From assembly GCA_033297205.1 (NCBI GenBank), contig MU859086.1, positions 177,252 through 241,251 on the forward strand: a stretch of DNA of 64,000 nucleotides, read 5' to 3'. The notes below the pieces were generated by a model, which saw only the letters and a program-made list of their open reading frames with translations, did no database searches and was not told the origin of the DNA. Every line of letters begins with the position of its first letter. The stretch's first letter is position 1. Shown here in pieces: positions 55,492 to 64,000 of the stretch. The DNA comes from Pseudoneurospora amorphoporcata (lineage: Eukaryota > Ascomycota > Sordariomycetes > Sordariales > Sordariaceae). The position numbers were made by a program, and so were the translations under genes.

Positions 55492-58400
55492 CTAAGCTGT
55501 TGCTGCCACGGCCTGGCTGATCTGTCCCTGGCCAGCTGCTGCTGCTGTCCCGCTTTGTGATGGGGAGTCCTGACTCTGGCGTTGGCCGCCGCCATCGGTA
55601 ACGCTAGGGGACGGTGCCGTTGGGAACAGAATCTCCTTCTTTCCGTTGGCCTTGTAATGGAGGACAATATCATTCCCGCCCTTCCAGACGTGTGCGCGAA
55701 GGGTTGCGAGACTCATGGTGTTTGGCAGGAGCTGAATTTTGGTTCGTGTCAGTACAAAACGATACCAACTTGAGAGAAGGTCTAGAATAGGCTCACCTGT
55801 TCATTGCAGTACAGCTCCAAATACTCCTCCGGCTTCATCGCGTCCGGGTCCGGATTCTCCGGATCAGCAGGCGGATCGATCCTCTCGGCCACGTACGCCA
55901 GGATCTTCTTCACCCTCAGCATCCTATTCGCATTCAGGCGATTGTTCCCGTCCACCACCGTGATGGCCGGTAGCGTGTCCTGCCACGGGTACAGCACGAA
56001 CGACACCTTGACGGGATCCTTGGGCGGGATGGCGTTCAGTAACAAAACCTCGCCGAGCCATTGGGGCCCCTTTTGCTCGATAATATCCACATCGGCGCCC
56101 ACCGACTCCACGGTTCCCCGATATAGCTCGGCTGAGCCGCCCGATGTCTCTTCCTGGATGATCACCTTGGTGCCCTTGGGTAGCTTGAGCACCGGCGTGT
56201 CGTTAGGCAGGCTGGGGCAGATGCGTGTCTCGACCACCATGTCGGGATTTTCCGTCAGCTGCTTTTCGTACTCGTTGTGGATCTTTTGGATAACACCGTG
56301 GAAGCTGTCGGCGAACTCCTTCTCGTGGTTCAAAGAGGACTCGGACTCCTCGGCTCTTTCGTCCACCACGGCTGGCTTATCGGCCACGGCATTGGAAGCT
56401 GAGCGACCGAGCTTTTTGCCGCCAAATGACATGTTCATCCGGAACTTCTTTCCAAACGGCGTGCTGGGACTCTTAACTTCCTTGTCCTTATCTTTCTCCT
56501 TCTCCTTCTCCTTTCCATTCTCGGTTGACGTCTTTCCGGGCTTGTCTTCTGAGGGCCGAGACTCTGCAACCGCTGCGGGAGTCTGTGCTGGCTTGTTGGC
56601 ATCTGCGTCTGGGGATTGGATGGCGTCTGAAAAGTAGTCGACTTGTTCGGCAGATTGCCTATTCGAATTCGAAACTTGCGACGGGAACCTGCCAAGGGGA
56701 CTGAGCGGCGTTCCGAAGTCCGCTCCTGGTCCCATGGGCGATCCGGGCGTAGCAAGTCCGATGGCAAAACCTGGTGTCGCAGGAGGGAACCGGGAGCCAT
56801 TTGCCCGCGGCGTCGCAACCTGCGAGTCGAAGCCACCCGGCGGAGGAGGGATTGATATCGATAGCCCGGGATTCATTCTCCCGACGGCTGCCCGTTTTTG
56901 TAATGCTTCGTTCAGCTTGTGTCTGTGTGCCTCATCACGCCGTATCTCTTCATCTATCAGGTTTGCAAAAAGATACCGTAGAATCCACTTTCCAAGATTT
57001 ACTGTGAAAGGTTAGCACAACCGAAGTTGGCAATAATTGGTGATGAAACATACTCCTCTGATCTTCGCGGAACTCCACGGGCTCTTCCAGTGTGAGTTCA
57101 TCGGCATACGCCTCGGCGTCAAAACAGTTGAATGGCTCTAGAACCACTGTCAAGTTGCCTGAGCTAGTGTCGATAGAGCACCATGGAGCCACGGCCTCTA
57201 GGGTATTGACCTCGGGTTCTACATCCTCCAAATGTCTCTTTCCAAAACTCTTGATGGGTTTACACTAAATGAGACAAGACGGTCAGCAAAAGTCACGTTC
57301 ACAGTCACAGTCACAAGGTTCGGGGAACTGAGATGTCTCACTTTGATCAAGTCCCACAACACTACATCTCCAGCCGTGTCCAGTGTCAGGACCCGCCTCC
57401 TGTCATTCAGAAGACGGTGCTTGACCAGGCCGAATTGGCCCTCAATTGTTTCTTCCGGCAAATGGTGTATCGGCTCCACTACGTTTGCCGCAGGGTCTGC
57501 TATTATTTCAGATCCCTTGCGTGTGTGTGTTGCAACCGATTCTGCACCATCCCGACTGAGCGCAAGCGGGAAGGAGGCCGTGTTCGAGATACGCAAGATG
57601 GACTTGGCCGGAATCTCCCGCTTGGGGGTAGGTGACCCTGCTGGGGATCCAGACTGGAAAGTGCTCTCCCTGCTCCTCGTCGACACGACGGAGGCCCTCT
57701 GGGGCCGGAACCCCCCTGGGAGCTGAATGTCAGCATTTGTGTCGACGCTCTGCCACCGGTTGATTGATGACCGTGACGTCGCCGTCCACAAAGAGTTTCC
57801 ACAAGCGACAACCTTGCTCACGCCATCGTGCTCCTGTGCGACGGCCAAGGACAGGCCATCGTCCAAGTCACCCAAGGTGCCTCGCACATCCGTCTTGACC
57901 ACCAAGCCCGACCGATCACTGCTGTAGAAGACGCCGAGTTCAGGGTCTTCGGAAAACAGAGACCATACGCTGTCATTGTGCATGGTGAGGGTGTGCATGC
58001 ACCTGCCTGCAGTGACGCTCCAGACCTTGACCGTCTGGTCGGAACTGGCCGTCATGACCATGTCGCCCGAAGAGTTGACCAGGATGGCCCGGATGTTGTC
58101 GGTATGACCGACGAATTTGGTGATGCGCTTGCCCGTCTTGGGATCCCATAGTCGAACCACGCTCTCGGGACCACCGCTGGCGAGGATGGAGTGGTTGACG
58201 GCCAAGGCATAAACGCTACCCTTCTCTCGCACCTCCTCGCCGCTGACATCTATCTCTAGTCGCTTGCCGGCGCCTGACAAATCCCAGAGGTATATTTTAC
58301 GGTCGAGTCCACCCGAGGCAACCCAGTTGGTGGACTGTGACGGTGTCGCAACGCATTTGACATAATCGGCGTGCTGGCCAATGGTGGCTGGTTCTTTGGC

Positions 58401-58943
58401 GTCGCTTCCGTGGGGTCGCCATACTTTGACAAGGAGATCGGACGAAGCGGACACCACGGCGGAATGCTGTTGGGCTAAAGCAAGATCGTTGATCCAATGT
58501 GTATGCGCTTGTGTTTGGGAACGGAAACGGGTCGTCTGCTTGGGCCTGGCATTGGCGCGCGAGGATGAAGTATCGACAACGGCGGAGTGGGAGGAAGACG
58601 GGGCAATGCAGTCGGGGTGGACGTCCCAGGCGCATACTATGCCATCACGGCCGCCGGAGTAGCTGTGTCGTGTCGAGTTAAATCAGTACATGAACGGAAT
58701 TCTACCGAGATCGGCGGGGAGACGAGGATGAGGGTGTGAGCTCACAGGATAGCATTGTCGCGATCGACGGCGAGACCATTCACGCCGAGACGATGGCCAC
58801 CTGGTGAGGAGTTTGGGAGCTCGAGAACTGCGGTAGAGTACGAGTATGATTAGCCATGCGCGCTGCGTTGCGCCCGGGCGGAATTGAAGACAACAAAGAA
58901 AAGACCAACCATAGCTGATTCTTTGGCGAGCCTTTTTGGCCAT
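55492..58943 (-). CDS. WDR48/UAF1-family WD40 protein (deubiquitinase cofactor)
   Basis: Six exons on the minus strand (58943-58910, 58827-58746, 58662-57342, 57264-57054, 57001-55797, 55731-55492) give 1030 residues. It begins MAKKARQRISYVLELPNSSP, followed by WD repeats (VNGLAVDRDNAILYSGGRDG, HWINDLALAQ, ASSDLLVKVW, SGGLDRKIYLWDLSG, GGPESVVRLWD, TASSDQTVKVW). The C-terminal half carries INLGKWILRYLFANLIDEEI and ends in the DUF3337/SUMO-like domain (NDIVLHYKANGKKEILFP). In animals UAF1 activates USP1/USP12/USP46. Fission yeast Bun107 and budding yeast Duf1 are counterparts. An acidic/Lys-rich low-complexity insertion (EKEKEKDKDKE) lies before the C-terminal domain. All five introns restore the frame. 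Confidence 0.93.
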
Positions 58944-60138
58944 ATCGTAGCTTAAAGGACCGAGAGAGCAATCATGCGCGAGCCCCGAGTCTTTGTACTT
59001 ATGTCTGCTATGACGGATGGGAGCTGAGCAGTGGGGACTGTGGATGGTCGGGTGAGCGCTGCGGGTTCAACGGCCACGCGAGATGGCTTTAAGGAGTATG
59101 TTTCTGATTGGTCGACGAGTCCAACACCGGTCGATGGTATCAAAGTCTAAAAGGACGGTACCTGCGTATCGAGGTATATAATATGACGTATATGGCCTGG
59201 GACGAGTATGTAATAGACTAGTGGACGAACGAGAGCGTATAAGACGTCGAAGCCGTTCAGCTGCTGAGATGGTTGAAGTGGGTGGATTTAATAGATCATG
59301 CGTGCACTGCCCGGTGGTGTGGATGCAGTGCCGGATGCCGGATGTTAACTCGTAGAAGCGGGAATTGGGAGAATGGAAACCAGGCAAGAAAAAGAGAAGC
59401 AACTACCTTATTACTTACTCGAAAAACGGGGAAATCAAAGGGAAAGGATAGAGGGAAGCATCTAGTGTAAGTTGGGAAATACCTGCGATTCGTTGAGCGT
59501 CGAGGCTGATGACAACTCGGGGGAAAGACACACTCGGGCAAGGACGTCTTGGCATTGTGATTATTCGAAAGCAGCGCTGAGGCACCTAAAGCCTGCAATT
59601 CGGGAAATATTCCAAACGCACATGCTACCTGTCGTGTCTGGTCACATTCGACGCTGTTTGTTCAAGTCGTTTTGGAACTTCCGTGTGCTTGCTTGTCCGA
59701 TCGAAAAGAAATGGAAGCTTCCACGGCAACGTTGAAAAAGTAGAAAGGACAGCAAAGAGCTTTTGTACTTTCAATTAAGAGGTACTTCCCGTCATTATCA
59801 AACGTGGGGAAAGCGTGCCAGAGGGCAGGCTTGTTTTGAGGTACCTCTGCAATATGTGTACCTGCACTCACCATAAATTGAGCTGGGATAGGCGTCCAAG
59901 CGCTGTGGATGCCACAGCAAAGCAGCCGCTGCTGGAAAGTAAGGTAGTCTGGAGAGTATAAAAGAGCTCGGGCCACATCGGTACAATTAATTAATTGTTA
60001 GTGCAGCTCTTTTACAGTACTGTCATCGTCAAACATTCTGGCACTTCAACATCTCCACTCTTTGTCACTTCACATCATCCATCCTCCTCCTCCAACCCCA
60101 GGGTGAGGTGAACACACCACATCTGGATAGGCGATGGG
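58944..60138. promoter_or_regulatory. Divergent promoter region of the WDR48 and TilS-like genes
   Basis: This 1.2-kb spacer lies between divergent starts. The TilS side contains an AT-rich palindromic patch (ATTAATTAATTG, near 59987) and an ATG at 60134, five bases before and out of frame with the TilS start. No further gene is seen. Confidence 0.45.
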
Positions 60139-62493
60139 ATGGTCACGCCGCTACAGGTTTTCCACCGCAGTGCCCGGGCAATCAGCGCCCGCGAGTTCGA
60201 AGATGCTCTCCAAGCAATATGCCTCCCCCGGTTCCCTCCGGCCTTCAGTCCCATGCATCGCCAGATCTGCTGTGCCATAAGCGGAGGCGTGGACTCCATG
60301 GCCTTGGCCTTTCTATTCAACCGGCTGAAACAAGAGACAAATCCGCGCCAGGCGACTGGTTCCCCTCTGGAGCACTTTCGCATCAGCGACAACATTCTCA
60401 GCAAGGTCCGCGCCGTCATTGTCGACCATGGCTTGCGCGAGGGCAGCGACGAGGAGGCAAGGAAGGTGGCACACGTCATTAGGACCAAGTTCCCAGACTT
60501 TGTGTACCCGGTTATTGAGTCCATCAACTGGAGGTCTGAACTCGGCCCCGGTGTAGACCCCAAGACCCACCCCAACATCGAAAGCTTGGCCCGCAAACTT
60601 CGCTATGTGGCCCTTTCGAGCGCATGCCGCACGTACAATGCTGTTTCCATGTTCACAGCCCACCATGAGGACGATGAGTATGAAACCATCCTGATGAGGA
60701 TGATAAGCGGCCGTGGCTACCGCGGTCTTCAGGGTATCCCGGCTGCGGCAGACATCCCAGAGTGCTACGATATTCATAACGTCTACCAGAGTGGTTATCT
60801 GGATGACCAAGAGTCTGCCCACCCATATTGGACCAGGATGCCGGCGGGCAGGCGGATGAAGCGGTACCTGAGGTCCAGCCTGCGTGATCAGCTCGATCCG
60901 CAAATGCTCCAGTATGAAATGGCTTATGGCATGAGGAGTGATGGGAGCCAGTACTTCAACGAGTACCAGCGCACACATCGAAAAGGGGGAGACGTCCCTC
61001 CAGTCCCAGAGGTCGAGGCAGAGGATGGTGGCGTAATGATCTACCGCCCTCTGCTTGGCTTCAGCAAGGACAGACTCATTGCGACCTGTGAGGAGAACGA
61101 CATTCCATGGTTCGAGGATCACACGAACGCAGACCCGACCTTCACTCCCCGCAATGCTATCCGGTACCTGGTCAAGCATCACAATCTCCCAGCCGCCCTA
61201 CAAAAGCCTGCCATCCTGCAGCTTGGAGCACGGTGCCGCGCCAGAGTTGCCGCCGAGGAAGCTGAAGCCGGTAGGGTTCTCGAGCGGCTACATGTCCATG
61301 ATCTCGCAACGACAGCCGGGACCGTAGAGGCCGAAATGCCCAAGTTCAAACTGCCAGGAGGTCCCAGACTGTCTCGGAGGTCTGCTGTTTGGCGCAAGAG
61401 GCGTCTTATTCACTATCGCACCATTGCAGCCATCATCGTTCGGAGACTGATCTCGGTGGTCACGCCCAATCATACCGCCCTGCCCACACTTGCGGAACTC
61501 GGATACTCCGTATCGTTGCTCTTTCCCGGACTGAGGCTGCCCGAGGAAAAGGAAAATCCAACACTCCAGGGCAAACCCAAAGGCTACCTGATCGCCGGCG
61601 TGCACATGGAACCCCTTATCCAGCCCAACGGCTCCGTCCGCTGGCGACTCTCCCGAGCCCCTTACGAAACCAAGACCCCCGTCCCAGATCTACGAAATTC
61701 CGAAATCCCCTTACGGACGCGCCTCCTCAAAGAACCCTCCGAATGGCCAATTGAAGGCTGGAAAAAATGGAAGCTCTGGGACGGCCGCTACTGGGTCCGG
61801 CTCCGCCACCGCTCGCCCTGTCCCGTCCGCATCGCCCCCTTCGAAGCCGTCTATCAGAAGGACTTCCGCGAAGGTCTCCTCCTCGGCGAGAAGGTCAAGA
61901 AAAAGGAGCTTCTCACCAACATGCTGAAATTTTACGCCCCCGGCCGAATCCGGTACACGCTCCCCGCCGTCTACGCGGACGCCGATTTTTTGAGCATCAT
62001 CAACAGCAACGAGTCGTACTGGCCTCCACCGCCGGAGCACATGCGTCGGGCCGCGGCCGGTATCGCCGAGGATGACCATGATACTCCCATCCCGGAAACA
62101 GTAACCACCGAACAACTCCAGGAATCCCTGACAAAGGGCCAAATACTCGACCTCTTGTCTTTCTACGAGAAATGGGAGGAGAGTCAATACAACACTTCCA
62201 ACCCTTCCCACCAAAGGAACCCCTCAAAACTCCTCGCCCTCCCTACCCTCGGTCTCTCTCTCCCGGGCGCCTACGACTGGGTGCAATGCGAAGTGCGGTA
62301 TCGCAAGATGGACGGGGACTTGTTGCGGCGCGGCACGACGTGGCAGAGAACCAAGTTTTGGCGGACGAGGGATAGGGGCTTTAGACTGAGAAGGAGGGAA
62401 AGTTTGTTGGAGAGAAGGGAGTACCTGGGCTTGAGGAAGAAGAGAGAGGAGGAGGTGCCGGTTACTATAGCTGATACTTTTGGGAACGAGTAA
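60139..62493 (+). CDS. tRNA(Ile)-lysidine synthetase family protein (TilS-like)
   Basis: An unspliced frame of 784 residues. The PP-loop ATPase motif ISGGVDSMALAFLF is at residues 47-60, followed by AVIVDHGLREGSDEEA (residues 93-108), SLARKLRYVAL and TAHHEDDEYETILMR (residues 173-187), then RPLLGFSKDRLIATCEENDI and WFEDHTNADPTFTPRNAIR. These are the ordered motifs of TilS, which adenylates and lysidinylates C34 of tRNA(Ile)(CAU) so that it reads AUA. In fungi the expected site is mitochondria. The N terminus (LQVFHRSARAISAREF) could serve as targeting sequence, which is inference. The C-terminal ~400 residues are a fungal extension without a domain I can name. A 48-codon upstream frame starting at 60134 overlaps the true start, so initiation at 60139 would need leaky scanning. 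Confidence 0.88.
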   Translation: MVTPLQVFHRSARAISAREFEDALQAICLPRFPPAFSPMHRQICCAISGGVDSMALAFLFNRLKQETNPRQATGSPLEHFRISDNILSKVRAVIVDHGLREGSDEEARKVAHVIRTKFPDFVYPVIESINWRSELGPGVDPKTHPNIESLARKLRYVALSSACRTYNAVSMFTAHHEDDEYETILMRMISGRGYRGLQGIPAAADIPECYDIHNVYQSGYLDDQESAHPYWTRMPAGRRMKRYLRSSLRDQLDPQMLQYEMAYGMRSDGSQYFNEYQRTHRKGGDVPPVPEVEAEDGGVMIYRPLLGFSKDRLIATCEENDIPWFEDHTNADPTFTPRNAIRYLVKHHNLPAALQKPAILQLGARCRARVAAEEAEAGRVLERLHVHDLATTAGTVEAEMPKFKLPGGPRLSRRSAVWRKRRLIHYRTIAAIIVRRLISVVTPNHTALPTLAELGYSVSLLFPGLRLPEEKENPTLQGKPKGYLIAGVHMEPLIQPNGSVRWRLSRAPYETKTPVPDLRNSEIPLRTRLLKEPSEWPIEGWKKWKLWDGRYWVRLRHRSPCPVRIAPFEAVYQKDFREGLLLGEKVKKKELLTNMLKFYAPGRIRYTLPAVYADADFLSIINSNESYWPPPPEHMRRAAAGIAEDDHDTPIPETVTTEQLQESLTKGQILDLLSFYEKWEESQYNTSNPSHQRNPSKLLALPTLGLSLPGAYDWVQCEVRYRKMDGDLLRRGTTWQRTKFWRTRDRGFRLRRRESLLERREYLGLRKKREEEVPVTIADTFGNE

Positions 62494-63466
62494 AAGGGAG
62501 GGTTGACTGAGACCTTGTATCATCATGTATTATTTCTGTGCATATGGTTAGAGTTGCATGCATCTAGAGGAGCGGATAGAGTGCGGTTGGCGACGACCAA
62601 GGTGGGGTACAAAAGGCGGTTTCTGGGCCTGTAAATTATTCCAGGGATTCTTATCCTCTACATCACTTTTCAGCCATCCAATCAACCACCATGGCATTAC
62701 ATCCCCATTAACCGTATCCAACCTTTCTGCATTCTGGATAGAGAAAGGTTTGGCGAAAAGCAGCACCTGCATACCAACAGTGTTCTAAGAAGCTCGGGTT
62801 CATTGAGTGCCCTTTTATCAAATTGAATCGACCCAAACACTCTCTGAGTAAACAAAACACCAATTTACCGTGATACCTAGTACCCTTCACTCCATTTGTC
62901 CATCCCTTCCTGTTCCCTCTCCCCTCCTTTTTCCCCTGGGCGTTTGCCAATGTTCTCTTAGTTCGGCTCGGTACGACCCAAGCAAAAGCAAGACGATCGA
63001 AACATGGAAGCCGATTGACAACATGGTCACCGGAGTTTCCACTGGGAAGAGAGACTCGATGAAATAACCTTGTGGCTGGCAGAGAGTCACCAGAAGGTTC
63101 ATAACCTCGAGATGACCCACATGGACAAACAGCCAACTGGTCATTTGTGTCGAAAGACGAGATGGAAGACGGGAGAGCATGTCGTGGACTCGTGGATGCC
63201 ATGTCTCCCTGTGTCATGCGGTGCCATGCGGTGCCCAACATCCCACGTGCAGGTCCGCCGGCACTGGGGGGGTTGCAGGCTACCCCTACAGAATGTAAGT
63301 CTGTGCATGGACACCAGACAATTAATTGCACATGTACATTGCGTTCGTTGTATGTATTCTTCTTTGATCATCGAAGATTAACTGGATGGTGCCTTCACAG
63401 TCAGTGGGTGGGATCCATCGACACCTCCCACTATACAACCGACACACTTCTCCCTTGAACCCTTAG
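62494..63466. other. Convergent 3' flank of the TilS-like and BET4 genes
   Basis: No gene is visible on either strand in this 1 kb. Open frames of 60-207 codons overlap each other in shadow and have no coding character. Confidence 0.5.
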
Positions 63467-64000
63467 CTACACCTCCCTAGTAACCCTCAACCCCAAATCC
63501 CTCTCCAGATCCGCCCACCGTCCACTGCGCATGGGATCCAACTTCTTCAAGCTTCCCAACCAACCCCTCAAGTCCTCCTCTTCCTGCTCATTCGGCTTCC
63601 GTTCCTGCAGCTGGCAGAGATAGAGGGTGTAGTCGAACAAGGCCTCGTAAATCAGCTTGGCGTCGTCGTAGTCCTCCAGCAGCTCCTGGATGCCCTCGAT
63701 CTCGCGCCGCAGGTACGTGACGCGCTCCTCCTGCGTGAAGGCGGGCGTGATGGTCGGGTGCCCGACGAAGTGGACAAGGTTCAGCATGAGGAATTGGTGG
63801 TAGTACCAGAGGGATTGGTCGTCGGGCCCGACGTTGATTGCTTCGCCGATTTTTCCAAGTTCTGTTTGGGGGGGGGGGGGGGGGGGGAAGGCGGAATGGG
63901 TTATTTTTATTGGTATGGTATAATTTTTAACAATGCGGAAAGGGGAACCTTGGCTTACCATCTTAAAAAAAACATTTACGCCCCACAAAAAATGCGTTTA
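63467..64000 (-). CDS. bet4: Rab geranylgeranyltransferase alpha subunit, 3' part only
   Basis: The C-terminal exon (63861-63467) reads DDQSLWYYHQFLMLNLVHFV, a prenyltransferase alpha-subunit repeat (the WxYxxxLL helix pair), then RREIEGIQELLEDYDDAKLI, YEALFDYTLYLCQLQERKPN and a final repeat-like segment (RGWLGSLKKLDPMRSGRWAD). Bet4 with Bet2 attaches geranylgeranyl groups to Rab GTPases. The gene runs off the window, so at most about 130 C-terminal residues are seen. The upstream intron contains a 20-base G run (63868-63887). The next donor appears to be GTAAGC at 63958. The few coding bases beyond it do not give a clean reading frame (a TAA interrupts), so the exon structure at the edge is unresolved. 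Confidence 0.75.
63868..63887 (+). repeat. Poly-G run of 20 bases in a bet4 intron
   Basis: An uninterrupted G20 tract on the plus strand (C20 in the transcript), just upstream of the CAG acceptor of the last bet4 exon, where it takes the place of the usual pyrimidine tract. Its length may be inaccurate in assembly. Confidence 0.9.

Noticed and set aside
1..64000. tRNA, 5S rRNA, CRISPR, insertion sequences and secondary-metabolite clusters
   Set aside because: I looked by eye for B-box (GGTTCRANNCC) contexts, Neurospora-type 5S motifs, regular spaced repeats and transposase or synthase signatures and found none. A tRNAscan-SE and Infernal run would settle the RNA part.

Overview
The window is nuclear DNA of a filamentous ascomycete, most likely a member of the Sordariales close to Neurospora or Sordaria. 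Genes are split by short introns (about 50 to 150 bases) with GTRNGT donors, CTAAC-type branch sites and YAG acceptors. Coding third positions are C/G-rich, proteins carry long Gln/Pro/Ser-rich insertions, and widely separated single genes lie on both strands. I see no operons, plasmid or phage genes, CRISPR array, intact transposon or recognisable tRNA/5S rRNA gene. The species assignment is inference from family resemblance.

Layout. 0-9.7 kb: a secreted I9-type protease-inhibitor-like protein, degenerate coding scraps, a HOOK-family dynein adaptor with six exons, adenylate kinase (minus), and an unrecognised coiled-coil protein (minus). 10-18 kb: ribosomal protein uS12/S23 with a telobox promoter element, COQ2 (minus), and a 1466-residue JmjC chromatin protein with a ZZ-like finger, a 4CXXC_R1 zinc finger, AT-hooks and an RG-rich tail. 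18-33 kb: a small conserved disordered protein (minus), then a 10-kb stretch with no gene I can support, then a small mitochondrial protein. 33-42 kb: a Q-rich BTB protein, a frameshifted fragment of a TauD-type dioxygenase, cyclin C (SSN8, minus), and a Ca2+-regulated EF-hand mitochondrial carrier. 44-53 kb: a type II membrane protein with an adhesin-like beta-repeat ectodomain, an Arg-rich hypothetical (minus), a relic ORF pair, and a six-exon disordered hypothetical protein. 54-64 kb: the S-adenosylmethionine carrier PET8, a WDR48/UAF1-type WD40 protein (minus), a TilS-like tRNA(Ile)-lysidine synthetase, and the 3' part of the Rab geranylgeranyltransferase alpha subunit (minus), cut by the window edge.

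How they fit together. These are mostly independent housekeeping genes. Several serve mitochondria (COQ2, PET8, the EF-hand carrier, probably the TilS-like enzyme and a small matrix-type protein), but nothing in their arrangement says they are co-regulated as a cluster. Divergent pairs share upstream regions: COQ2/JmjC, cyclin C/EF-hand carrier, WDR48/TilS, and the small disordered gene/small mitochondrial gene. Convergent pairs are S23/COQ2, PET8/WDR48 and TilS/BET4.

I did not find a clearly new biological system. The best leads are alternative transcript ends of the HOOK gene that would change its cargo-binding C terminus, the composite JmjC/4CXXC_R1 chromatin protein, and the 10-kb gene-free divergent region.
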